From assembly GCF_004765785.1 (NCBI RefSeq), contig NZ_SBIT01000007.1, forward strand, positions 248,001 through 312,000: a stretch of DNA of 64,000 nucleotides, read 5' to 3'. A model generated the notes under the pieces. The model made no database searches. It saw nothing but the letters and a program-made list of their open reading frames with translations, and was not told where the DNA came from. Shown one piece after another: positions 15,817 through 23,436 of the stretch (within the stretch, counting starts at the first letter, position 1; each line of letters opens with the position of its first letter). The DNA is from Halorussus ruber (GTDB lineage Archaea; Halobacteriota; Halobacteria; Halobacteriales; Haladaptataceae). A program made the translations under genes and the position numbers.

Positions 15817-16292
15817 GAGAGCCTCCTCGAAATGCGGACGAGGAGGCCGGAGTCGTCGCTCTCGGGGGGAGTGTCGGACGCGCGTTCGCCGGTGCGACTC
15901 CGGCGCTCGCGGTCGCACCGACACTCGCACTTGCAGGTTCGAAGGCGGCGACTCGCGGGTTTCTCCGCCGCGCTGTCGTCCGGCCCGCTCTCGCCCGGTT
16001 CGGCCTCGTCTAATCGGGCCTCGACCGACTCGGCTTTCGCCAGCGCGGCGTCGGCCCGGCGCTCGACCGACTCGTTGACCGCGCGGACATTGCCGACGTA
16101 GCCCCGGAGGGCTTGGGTCGCGGCGTCGAGGTCAGCGAGGCGCTCCTCGGCGTCGTCGAGTCGCCCGGCGAGTCGTTCGACCTCGCGGGTCAGTTCGGCG
16201 GCGTCCCGCAGGTCGGTCAGGTCGCTGTCGTCGTCGGTCAGCGCGCGCTCCACGGCGCGGAGTCGCCGGTCGAGCGTGTCGCGGTCGGACAT
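15813..16292 (-). CDS. Coiled-coil protein with Cys cluster, pilus cluster (DUF7310-like)
   Basis: A protein of 159 residues from the ATG at 16292; an upstream in-frame ATG would overlap an AT-rich promoter. Residues 3-105 show continuous heptads of Leu, Ala, Arg and Glu, as expected of a long coiled coil. A CKCECRC cluster follows (four Cys within seven residues), surrounded by Arg, which could bind zinc. The C-terminus DSGLLVRISRRLS could be amphipathic. It overlaps the following gene by 4 bp. It may be a cytoplasmic scaffold of the pilus machine, by neighbourhood only. From memory it resembles DUF7310. Confidence 0.7.
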   Translation of the reverse strand: MSDRDTLDRRLRAVERALTDDDSDLTDLRDAAELTREVERLAGRLDDAEERLADLDAATQALRGYVGNVRAVNESVERRADAALAKAESVEARLDEAEPGESGPDDSAAEKPASRRLRTCKCECRCDRERRSRTGERASDTPPESDDSGLLVRISRRLS

Positions 16293-16466
16293 ACGACCGT
16301 TGGCTTCGCCTTCGGATTTAAACCTACGTCCGCCGAAATAGTGATAAATATCCAATACTTCCGTCATGTCCGTAACGTAACCGGAAATACCCGATTTCAG
16401 AGGTTACGGGTACCGAATCACGCAGACGCCGGAAGGTTGATTAACCGTCAATTCAACCCAACGCCC

Positions 16467-17546
16467 ATGAAAGTCGTCCTGATTGGCGTCGGACAGGCCG
16501 GGGGGAAGCTAACCCAGCGGTTGGCCCAGTACGACCAGCAGATGGGTTTCGGTGCGGTACAGGGAGCGCTCGCGGTCAACTCCGCCGAGGCGGACCTCCG
16601 GGAGTTGGACCTCGATACCGTCCTCGTCGGACAGGACCGCGTGAAGGGCCACGGCGTCGGCGGTGACAACGAACTCGGTGCCGAGGTCATGCAGAGCGAC
16701 GCGACGGAAGTGATGGACGCCTTGGACGGCCGCATCACCGCCCAAGCCGAGGCCATCTTCGTCGTGGCCGGACTCGGCGGCGGCACCGGGTCTGGCGGCG
16801 CGCCGGTCCTCGCGCGAGAACTCAACCGCGTCTACGAGATTCCCGTCTACGGCCTCGGCGTCCTCCCCGGCCGGGGCGAAGGCGCGATGTATCAGGCCAA
16901 CGCCGGGCGCTCGCTCAAGACCCTCGTCCGCGAAGCCGACGCGACCCTCCTCATCGACAACGACGCCTGGCACACCTCCGGCGAGAGCGTCGGCGAAGCG
17001 TTCGACAAAATCAACCAGAACATCGCCCAGCGCGTCGGCCTGCTGTTCGCCTCCGGCGAAGCAGTCGAAGGCGTCGGCGAGAGCGTCGTGGACTCCAGCG
17101 AGGTCATCAACACCCTCCGGTCGGGCGGCATCGCCACGCTCGGGTTCGCCAGCGCCGAGGCCGCCGAGGACGCCGAGGCGAACGTCAACACCGTGACCTC
17201 CATCACCCGGAAGGCGCTCCTGAGCAATCTCAGTCTCCCGAACGCGGTGGAGGCCGACTCGGGCCTGCTCGTCGTGGCGGGCCAACCCGAGGCCATCCCC
17301 CGGAAGGGAGTCGAGCGCGCCCGGAAGTGGGTCGAAGACCAGACCGGCAGTCTGCAGGTCCGGGGCGGGGACTTCCCGCTCGACAGCGGTCGGCTGGCCT
17401 CGCTGGTCCTGCTGGGCGGCGTCGAGCGTTCGGACCGCATCGAGGAGTTCCTCGAACGCGCCAAGGAGGCCAGCGAGCAGGCCGACGAACCGAAGCAGGA
17501 CCCGGCCGAGAAGTTCCGCAACGAGCAGTTAGACGACCTGATTTAG
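16467..17546 (+). CDS. cetZ: CetZ-type tubulin/FtsZ superfamily GTPase
   Basis: A protein of 359 residues. The N-terminus MKVVLIGVGQAGGKL is the T1 nucleotide loop, and GGGTGSG (104-110) is the tubulin/FtsZ signature. An NQNIAQR helix and a C-terminal second domain follow, and the tail (about 340-359) is acidic. This set marks the archaeal CetZ family, which polymerises with GTP under the envelope and controls cell shape and motility rather than division. I chose the ATG at 16467; a much longer upstream frame has no membrane or coding character. Upstream sequence is AT-rich with several TATA-like stretches. Which CetZ paralogue this is cannot be told. Confidence 0.93.
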   Translation: MKVVLIGVGQAGGKLTQRLAQYDQQMGFGAVQGALAVNSAEADLRELDLDTVLVGQDRVKGHGVGGDNELGAEVMQSDATEVMDALDGRITAQAEAIFVVAGLGGGTGSGGAPVLARELNRVYEIPVYGLGVLPGRGEGAMYQANAGRSLKTLVREADATLLIDNDAWHTSGESVGEAFDKINQNIAQRVGLLFASGEAVEGVGESVVDSSEVINTLRSGGIATLGFASAEAAEDAEANVNTVTSITRKALLSNLSLPNAVEADSGLLVVAGQPEAIPRKGVERARKWVEDQTGSLQVRGGDFPLDSGRLASLVLLGGVERSDRIEEFLERAKEASEQADEPKQDPAEKFRNEQLDDLI

Positions 17547-17585
17547 CGGAACCGGTTTCTAACCAAGTTCTGTTGGCTCCGATGC

Positions 17586-17599
17586 CAACATTAATGTTG
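17586..17599. promoter_or_regulatory. Palindromic operator candidate for the TumE toxin-antitoxin pair
   Basis: CAACATTAATGTTG is a perfect 14-bp palindrome ending 25 bp before the ATG at 17625. Its AT core sits where an archaeal TATA box would be. A weaker CCAA-N6-TTGG dyad is just upstream (about 17561-17574). Binding by the winged-helix partner protein would block TFB/TBP, the usual autoregulation of such pairs. Confidence 0.6.
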
Positions 17600-17624
17600 T
17601 TGGCAGTAGTACCATCATACGTCG

Positions 17625-17930
17625 ATGGCTCCGAGCGACCGTGACGATGTCGTCGTCGTTTTCGACCGCCGCCGTGACTTTGGTACCGAAATCGTGAAAC
17701 TCCGCGTTCTTCGGGTTCCGCGCTCGGAGAAGTTCCCAGAGGGAGTCAAGTACGCATACCACTACGCAGAGAAAGGAGCAGACGCCCCGTATCTCCGGTA
17801 CGATAATCACCATGGAGTACACGAACGACACGAAGGTGAACACGTCGAAGAAATCGAGTTTCCGGGATACGAAGCGTTGCTCCGGCAGTTCGCTCGAGAA
17901 ATTCCCGTCCACCTCGATTTGCGCCGCTAA
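17625..17930 (+). CDS. TumE-family toxin (DUF6516)
   Basis: A protein of 101 residues. The order of features, an N-terminal DRRRDFG segment, a KLRVLRVPRSEKFPEGVKY strand-turn, a YDNHHGVHERH histidine-rich motif and a C-terminal helix (GYEALLRQF), is that of the TumE/DUF6516 toxin family. The His-rich RYDNxHxxHxRH motif probably forms the active site; the reaction is not established here. Its partner begins 39 bp downstream. Base composition is lower in GC than the flanking genes, suggesting a mobile module. I recall that haloarchaeal TumE genes are commonly followed by HVO_A0114-type regulators, as here. Confidence 0.75.
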   Translation: MAPSDRDDVVVVFDRRRDFGTEIVKLRVLRVPRSEKFPEGVKYAYHYAEKGADAPYLRYDNHHGVHERHEGEHVEEIEFPGYEALLRQFAREIPVHLDLRR

Positions 17931-17969
17931 CTCGGTCGCAGGAGTCAGAAAGGACACTTCCACGCCAGT

Positions 17970-18386
17970 ATGACCGAACCAGAAACCCAACCCACGACTC
18001 TTACGATTCGCGTCGAGTCGGCCGAATCGTTCTTCGAAGACGCCTTAGACGACCTCGAACGACTCGGTGACGACGAAGTTTCAGAGACTCACGTCCTCAG
18101 CCTCCCCGACGAGGAGGCCCTCGACCGAGTGCTGAGTCCGAAGAACTTGGAATTGCTTCGGACGACGGTCAACGAAGAGCCAACGAGCGTCAGGGAGTTG
18201 GCCCGTGCTGTCGAGCGCGACGTGAAGAACGTCTCGACTGCGGTCAACGAACTCGCCGAACTCGGCGTCCTCGAACTCGAACAGGACGGACGTGCGAAGC
18301 GACCTGTCGTCTGGTACGACGAAATCGAGGTCCGGTACTCGCTCAGGAACCCGGACCTCGGCGGACGGTCCGCTGGCCTGTCGTAG
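17970..18386 (+). CDS. HVO_A0114-type winged-helix regulator, probable antitoxin
   Basis: A protein of 138 residues. After a beta-strand start (TTLTIRVESAESFFEDALDD) comes a clear MarR-like winged helix: LELLRTTVNEEPTSVRELAR, then the recognition helix VKNVSTAVNELAELG and a wing with LELEQDGRAKRPVVWYDEI. This is the pattern of HVO_A0114-family DNA-binding proteins paired with TumE toxins. It likely represses its own operon through the palindrome at 17586-17599 and neutralises the upstream gene product. The stop is 3 bp from the convergent phosphodiesterase gene. Confidence 0.8.
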   Translation: MTEPETQPTTLTIRVESAESFFEDALDDLERLGDDEVSETHVLSLPDEEALDRVLSPKNLELLRTTVNEEPTSVRELARAVERDVKNVSTAVNELAELGVLELEQDGRAKRPVVWYDEIEVRYSLRNPDLGGRSAGLS

Positions 18387-18388
18387 CC

Positions 18389-19732
18389 TCAGACCAGGCT
18401 CTTCCCGTCGAACTCGCCAGCGTCGTACTCCATCTCCATCAGGTCGAGGATGGTCGGCGTGATGTCGTAGAGGTCCACGTCCCGAACCGTCGCCTCGGGG
18501 TCGTCGATGAACAGCGAGGCGTTGTCGAAGCTGTGCATCCCGTTGCGGGGGCCGTGGCCGAAGACGCCGTCGTGGCCCTTGAATCCGGCCTTGAGGTCGA
18601 AGCCGTAGTTCGGGATGGCGACGAGGTCGGGCGCGATGTCCTCGTGGTCGCCGCGGAAGGCCTCCTCCTTCTCGACCACGCGGTCACAGACCTTCTCGCC
18701 GTTGGGGCCTTCGAGGTTTTCGAGGGCCTCCTTGAGTTGGGCGCGCTTCTGTTCGTACTCGCTCTCGGGGACGCTCCCGCGGGGTTCGCGGCCTTCGAGG
18801 TTGATGTAGAACCGGCCGGGAATCAGCGAGTAGGCCTCGGTGTCGTCCGAGATGTCGCCCAGCTCCTCGTGGTCGTCGTCCTCGTAGGAGAGCCACCCCT
18901 CCTGTCGGAGCCACTCGTTGAAGTGGACCTCGTAGTCGAGGCTGGTGAACCCGTGGTCGGAGGCGACCATCATCGTCACGTCGTCGGGGAGGTTCTGGCG
19001 AATCTCGCCGAGGTAGCGGTCGACCTTCTTGTAGAAGTCGAGGAACTCCTCTTTGTACTCGCCGTCCTCCTCGTAGTGCTTGTAGAGGAAGTGGTTGACT
19101 CGGTCGGTCGTCATGAAGACGCCGAAGAACAGGTCCCAGTCGTCCTCCTGGATGTAGTGTTTGAACGCCTCGTAGCGGGCGTCGAGGGTCTTGTGGGCGT
19201 TCTCGATGAACTCCGACTTGTCCTCGTCGTGGCCCAACTTGGCGTTGGCGTCGATGCGGTAGTCGGTCGACTGGAGGTATTCGCGCATCTCGTCGGGGTA
19301 GGATGCCTTGTCCACGCCGGGCGAGAGGAAGCCCGAGACCATGCGCTGGACGTTGCGCTGGGGCGGGAAGGTGACGGGGACGTTCATCACGGTCGCGTCC
19401 CGGCCCGCGTCGGCCACGCGGTCCCAGAGGCGGGTCGCCTGCACGTCGCGGCCCATCGGGACGTAGGTGTCGTAGGAGCCGACCTCGCGGTCTTGGAAGC
19501 CGTAGACGCCGGTCTGACCGGGGTTCACGCCGGTCGTGAGCGCGGGCCAGCAGGCCGACGACTCGGGGGGAACGATGCTGTCGATTGCGCCCGACGACCC
19601 CTCGTCGGCGAGCGCGCCGAGATGCTCGAACTCGTCGAAGTGGTCCTCTAAGAAGCTGTACGGAACGCCGTCGATACCGAAGAAGGCAACGCGAGGCTTG
19701 TCGTCGCCACGAATCCTATCGAAGAGACCCAT
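18389..19732 (-). CDS. Alkaline phosphatase superfamily protein (type I phosphodiesterase-like)
   Basis: A protein of 447 residues without a signal peptide, so probably cytoplasmic. FFGIDGVPYSF gives metal ligand Asp21. PPESSACWPALTTG holds the nucleophile region (Ser58/Ser59). MMVASDHGF supplies the Asp-His pair and FGHGPRNGMHS the final His. These form the two-zinc site of nucleotide pyrophosphatase/phosphodiesterase members of the alkaline phosphatase superfamily. Other conserved stretches include MTTDRVNHFLYKH. Substrates may be nucleotide sugars or lipid-linked intermediates; this is family knowledge only. It converges with the toxin-antitoxin operon and starts 162 bp from the TFB stop. 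Confidence 0.85.
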   Translation of the reverse strand: MGLFDRIRGDDKPRVAFFGIDGVPYSFLEDHFDEFEHLGALADEGSSGAIDSIVPPESSACWPALTTGVNPGQTGVYGFQDREVGSYDTYVPMGRDVQATRLWDRVADAGRDATVMNVPVTFPPQRNVQRMVSGFLSPGVDKASYPDEMREYLQSTDYRIDANAKLGHDEDKSEFIENAHKTLDARYEAFKHYIQEDDWDLFFGVFMTTDRVNHFLYKHYEEDGEYKEEFLDFYKKVDRYLGEIRQNLPDDVTMMVASDHGFTSLDYEVHFNEWLRQEGWLSYEDDDHEELGDISDDTEAYSLIPGRFYINLEGREPRGSVPESEYEQKRAQLKEALENLEGPNGEKVCDRVVEKEEAFRGDHEDIAPDLVAIPNYGFDLKAGFKGHDGVFGHGPRNGMHSFDNASLFIDDPEATVRDVDLYDITPTILDLMEMEYDAGEFDGKSLV

Positions 19733-19894
19733 GTACCCCGATACGACGGGGCGCTACAAGAAATTTCTTTTCGTCGGCACGGGCTTCGACGTGAACGATG
19801 ATGAAGGATTCCGGCGGCGCGGCTGGTCGAATCGGCCGACGCTCGACGCTGGCAGAAGGCCGCGAGGAGTCGGTCGAACCCGATTGTCGAGGCG

Positions 19895-20860
19895 TTAGCT
19901 GTGGATGCCCATCGCCTCGATCTGTTCCTGATAGCGGTTCCGGATGGTGACTTCGGTGACTTGGGCCACGTCGGCGACCTCGCGCTGGGTCTTCTTCTCG
20001 TTGCAGAGCAGCGAGGCGGCGTAGATGGCGGCGGCCGCGTATCCAGTCGGGGACTTGCCCGACAGCAGGCCCTCCTCGGCGGTGGTCTCGATGATTTCGT
20101 TGGCCTTGGTCTGGACTTCTTCGCTGAGTTCGAGTTCAGAACAGAATCGCGGGACGTACTTCTTGGGGTCCACCGGTTTCATCTCCAAGCCGAGTTCCTG
20201 GGAGATGTAGCGGTAGGTCCGACCGATTTCCTTTCGTTCGACGCGCGATACCTCCGAGATTTCTTCGAGGCTTCGCGGGATGCCCTCCTTCCTGCAGGCC
20301 GCGTAGAGCGCGGAGGTTGCGACGCCCTCGATGGAGCGTCCTCGAATCAGGTCCTCCTTGAGCGCTCGTCGATAGATGACTGAGGCCACCTCCCGCACCG
20401 ACCGCGGGACGCCGAGCGCCGAGGCCATGCGGTCGATTTCGCTGAGCGCGAACTGGAGGTTACGCTCGCCCGCGTCCTTGGTCCGGATCCGTTCCTGCCA
20501 CTTGCGCAGGCGGTGCATCTGACTGCGCTTCTTCGAGGAGATGGACCGACCGTACGCGTCCTTGTCCTTCCAGTCGATGGTGGTCGTCAGCCCCTTGTCG
20601 TGCATCGTCTGGGTAGTAGGGGCACCCACGCGGGACTTTTCCTGCCGTTCCTGGTGGTTGAACGCGCGCCACTCAGGACCGGGGTCGATCTGTTCTTCTT
20701 CGACGACGAGGCCGCAGTCGTCACACACAAGTTCCGCCCTGTCGGAACTCTTTACGAGGTTGTCAGAACCACACTCGGGGCATTCCCGTACACCCTCTGA
20801 CTCATCCTCGGTTTGCTCCGCCTCGGCTTGGCGCTCCCGCTGGCGAGTGGACCGTGTCAT
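19895..20860 (-). CDS. tfb: Transcription initiation factor IIB (TFB)
   Basis: A protein of 321 residues from the ATG at 20860; ten upstream in-frame residues are unlikely. The N-terminal zinc ribbon (CPECGS, then CDDCG) precedes the B-finger/linker with [11 protein letters not shown] and two cyclin repeats (about 130-220 and 225-315). The second ends in a helix-turn-helix ([12 protein letters not shown]) that reads the BRE upstream of TATA. It recruits RNA polymerase to TBP-bound promoters. Halobacteria usually carry several TFB paralogues and this one is full length. On the minus strand a TTTAA sequence about 27-32 bp before the ATG fits a leaderless promoter. Confidence 0.96.
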   Translation of the reverse strand: MTRSTRQRERQAEAEQTEDESEGVRECPECGSDNLVKSSDRAELVCDDCGLVVEEEQIDPGPEWRAFNHQERQEKSRVGAPTTQTMHDKGLTTTIDWKDKDAYGRSISSKKRSQMHRLRKWQERIRTKDAGERNLQFALSEIDRMASALGVPRSVREVASVIYRRALKEDLIRGRSIEGVATSALYAACRKEGIPRSLEEISEVSRVERKEIGRTYRYISQELGLEMKPVDPKKYVPRFCSELELSEEVQTKANEIIETTAEEGLLSGKSPTGYAAAAIYAASLLCNEKKTQREVADVAQVTEVTIRNRYQEQIEAMGIHS

Positions 20861-21035
20861 CGCACTTTTATAGTAGTAGTGCGGACGCACTTAAACCCTC
20901 GCCCGGTAATAGCTCCTTTCTCGAAGGTCAAAATAAGCCACGAGCGTCCTTCGTTCCGAATCCGGCCGATATTTAAAATGACCCGCGGAAATCGCCATCG
21001 GAAAGTGTATAAGCGGGTATCGTGGAACAGACGCC

Positions 21036-21629
21036 ATGCCCGTCATCGAGTGCGACGTGGACGCTGCCCGCGAAAAACTGGTTGCCGCAGGTGCCGACGT
21101 GTCGGCGGGCAACTCGGAACACGAGGAGTGGCGCGCGGAGTACGGCGACGCTAACGCGGTCGCCTACGACGAGAAAGTCGTGGTGCAGGGGTCGAACCCC
21201 CAGGACATCGAGACGATTCTGCGAGACGAGGGCGGTCACGCCTACGTCTACTTCGACGGCGCGAGCAGGGGGAATCCCGGCCCCGCCGCCGTCGGCTGGG
21301 TCATCGTCACCAGCGACGGCATCGTCGCGGAGGGAAGCGAGACCATCGGGCGCGCGACCAACAATCAGGCCGAGTACGAAGCCCTCATCCGCGGCCTGCG
21401 CGCGGCCCGAGACTACGGCTTCGACTCGGTCGAGGTCAAGGGCGACTCCCAACTCATCGTCAAGCAGGTCACTGGCGCGTGGAAGACCAACGACCCGGAA
21501 CTCCGCGAACACAGGGTCACGGTCCGCGAGATTCTGACCGACTTCGACTCGTGGGAGCTACAGCACGTCCCGAGAGAGATAAACGAGCGCGCCGACAACC
21601 TCGCAAACGAGGCGCTCGACGATGCCTGA
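21036..21629 (+). CDS. rnhA: Ribonuclease HI
   Basis: A protein of 197 residues. The first 65 residues are a haloarchaeal N-terminal extension. The RNase H domain then shows all four acidic catalytic residues: Asp74 in YFDGASRGNPG, Glu113 in NNQAEYEAL, Asp137 in VKGDSQL and Asp187 in NERADNLANE. It cleaves RNA in RNA-DNA hybrids, including primers and R-loops. It overlaps the following gene by 8 bp, the arrangement that gave that gene the name rnhA operon protein. The two ORFs probably form one transcript starting just after the AT-rich region around 20970-21030. Confidence 0.95.
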   Translation: MPVIECDVDAAREKLVAAGADVSAGNSEHEEWRAEYGDANAVAYDEKVVVQGSNPQDIETILRDEGGHAYVYFDGASRGNPGPAAVGWVIVTSDGIVAEGSETIGRATNNQAEYEALIRGLRAARDYGFDSVEVKGDSQLIVKQVTGAWKTNDPELREHRVTVREILTDFDSWELQHVPREINERADNLANEALDDA

Positions 21630-22197
21630 GTCCGAATCCGACGACACCGACGACGCCGACGCAGAGCTTCCAGAATCGACCGTAGAGCGCGCCGAACGGC
21701 TCACTCGACTCGCGCGCGACGCCGTGGACGACTCGGAGGCCGCGGCCTACCGCGAGGAGCGGGCGGAACTGCTGGCGGACCACGACTTCAGGGCGCGCGT
21801 CCGAGACGACGACACGGGCGCGACGCTCGTCCTCCACCCCGCCGAGTGGAAGGAAGACGGTACTATCCGGCCCGAGCGCATCGAGGACACGACTCGCGCG
21901 GTCGAGATTTCGCTGTCCGGGCCGGGCGACCCCGACGAGTGGGACGACGTGGACGAACACAATCGAGAGCTCGCGGCGCGCGTCCGAGAGACACACGGCG
22001 ACGTTCACGGCGACAACGCCGCCGCGTTCGCGGACTTCATGGGCAACCACTACGCTCGGCCGATGGACGCGGCGACCAGCGGCGAGGTGGAGGAGTTCCT
22101 CGACGAGTACTTCCCCCGGAACGCGTGGCCGTCAGAAAAGCAACGTGCGGTCGTCGAAGAGTCTATCGACCTCGTGTTCGAGGCCGCCGACGAGTAG
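21622..22197 (+). CDS. RnhA operon protein (conserved haloarchaeal, unknown function)
   Basis: A protein of 191 residues, strongly acidic, predicted soluble and mostly helical. The N-terminus is low-complexity (Glu, Asp and Ser to about residue 20). A middle part with FRARVRDDDTGATLVLHPAEW is followed by a C-terminal helical part with FMGNHYARPMDAA. It overlaps rnhA by 8 bp and is known in Halobacteria only as the rnhA operon protein. No catalytic motif is visible. A role with RNase HI in hybrid removal is only guilt by association. Confidence 0.85.
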   Translation: MPESESDDTDDADAELPESTVERAERLTRLARDAVDDSEAAAYREERAELLADHDFRARVRDDDTGATLVLHPAEWKEDGTIRPERIEDTTRAVEISLSGPGDPDEWDDVDEHNRELAARVRETHGDVHGDNAAAFADFMGNHYARPMDAATSGEVEEFLDEYFPRNAWPSEKQRAVVEESIDLVFEAADE

Positions 22198-22224
22198 TCG
22201 TCGCTGTATCGTCGGGAGTCGGTA

Positions 22225-22581
22225 CTATTCGTTGTCTGCGACGAGGTCGCGGACCTGGTCGCCGCGGTCCTCACCGGTAACGAACTTCGAGAGCGTCCAC
22301 TGAAGGGCGTCTACGACGACGGCGAGGCCCTCGTCGGTGAGTTCGTACTGGTTGGTCCGCTTGTCGAGTTCGCTCTTCTCGACGTATCCCTTCTCGACCA
22401 GCGTGTCGAGGTTGGGGTACAGGCGGCCGTGGTTTACTTCTTCACCGTAGAAGTCCTCCAGCTCGCGCTTGATGGCGAGACCGTACATCGGCTCCTCGGA
22501 GAGGATGGTGAGGATGTTCTTCTGGAAGGCGGTGAGGTTGCGCGCGGTACTCGTCTCTGTGAGTGTCTGTGCCTCTGACAT
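22225..22581 (-). CDS. PadR-family transcriptional regulator
   Basis: A protein of 118 residues from the ATG at 22581; longer in-frame starts run into the AT-rich promoter. The sequence LTAFQKNILTILSEEPMYGL, then a recognition helix with NHGRLYPNLDTLVEKGYVEK and a wing (DKRTNQYELTDEG), is the standard PadR winged helix with its tyrosine-proline motif. The C-terminal helix would dimerise. The target is unknown. It is convergent with the rnhA operon and divergent from pyrophosphatase, about 225 bp away, which contains an AT-rich segment. Confidence 0.88.
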   Translation of the reverse strand: MSEAQTLTETSTARNLTAFQKNILTILSEEPMYGLAIKRELEDFYGEEVNHGRLYPNLDTLVEKGYVEKSELDKRTNQYELTDEGLAVVVDALQWTLSKFVTGEDRGDQVRDLVADNE

Positions 22582-22806
22582 AGACTCTGACACCCTGCGA
22601 TTTGTCACGATGGTATTTAATCCTTCCTCACTCGGTCGGAGGTTCCGTAGTTTATCGGCGAGTTGTATCACCGATTTTTATGTATCTTAAGTTCCCGGCC
22701 GAAAATTGGCTTTAGCTGTCACGCAGTTTTCCTCTTTTACTGGCAGTACCGATAGCCCGATGCCGAAAGGACTTTCCGGACTTCGGACGGATTCTCGGAC
22801 TGCAAC

Positions 22807-23340
22807 ATGGCTAACCTCTGGGAAGACTTAGAGACTGGACCGAACCCGCCCGAGGAGATTTATGCGGTCGTCGAGTGTCTAAAAGGCGAGCGCAACAAGT
22901 ACGAGTACGACAAGGACATTCCGGGTGTCGTCCTCGACCGCGTCCTCCACAGCAACGTCCACTATCCGAGCGACTACGGCTTCATCCCCCAGTCCTACTA
23001 CGACGACGAGGACCCCTTCGACGTGCTGGTCCTCGTGGAAGACCAGACCTTCCCCGGCTGCGTCATCGAGGCCCGTCCGGTCGCGCTCATGAAGATGGAC
23101 GACGACGGCGAGCAGGACGACAAGGTCATCGCCGTCCCCTCGGAGGACCCCCGGTACGACAACGTGCAGGACGTCGAGGACCTGACCGAACAGCAGAAGG
23201 ACGAAATCTCGGAGTTCTTCGAGACGTACAAGAACCTCGAAGCGGGCAAGCAGACCGAGACCCTCGGCTGGGAGGACAAGCAGTCCGCCCAGGACGCCAT
23301 CGAACACGCGATGGACCTCTACGAGGAGAACTTCGCCTAA
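22807..23340 (+). CDS. ppa: Inorganic pyrophosphatase, family I
   Basis: A protein of 177 residues, the normal length for soluble family I PPases. The N-terminal IYAVVECLKGERNKYEYD carries the conserved Glu and Lys. HYPSDYGFIPQSYYDDEDP and FDVLVLVEDQTFPGC carry the Asp cluster that binds Mg. VIAVPSEDPRYDNV carries later active-site Asp and Tyr. It hydrolyses pyrophosphate and drives nucleic acid synthesis and activation reactions. The protein is acidic as expected for a halophile. It is a single gene with its own upstream region of about 220 bp. Confidence 0.96.
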   Translation: MANLWEDLETGPNPPEEIYAVVECLKGERNKYEYDKDIPGVVLDRVLHSNVHYPSDYGFIPQSYYDDEDPFDVLVLVEDQTFPGCVIEARPVALMKMDDDGEQDDKVIAVPSEDPRYDNVQDVEDLTEQQKDEISEFFETYKNLEAGKQTETLGWEDKQSAQDAIEHAMDLYEENFA

Positions 23341-23436
23341 CCCCCGGATTTCTCCGGCCATTTCCGGTTTCTGATAGTCTCAGACGCCGGATAACTGCCA
23401 GAAACTATTTCACGGTGGCCTGAACAAGCCGAATCG

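Noticed and set aside
16113-16466. Long N-terminal extension of CetZ
   Set aside because: The extension is antisense to the coiled-coil gene and then passes through an AT-rich promoter; MKVVLIGVGQAGG is the family's true beginning.
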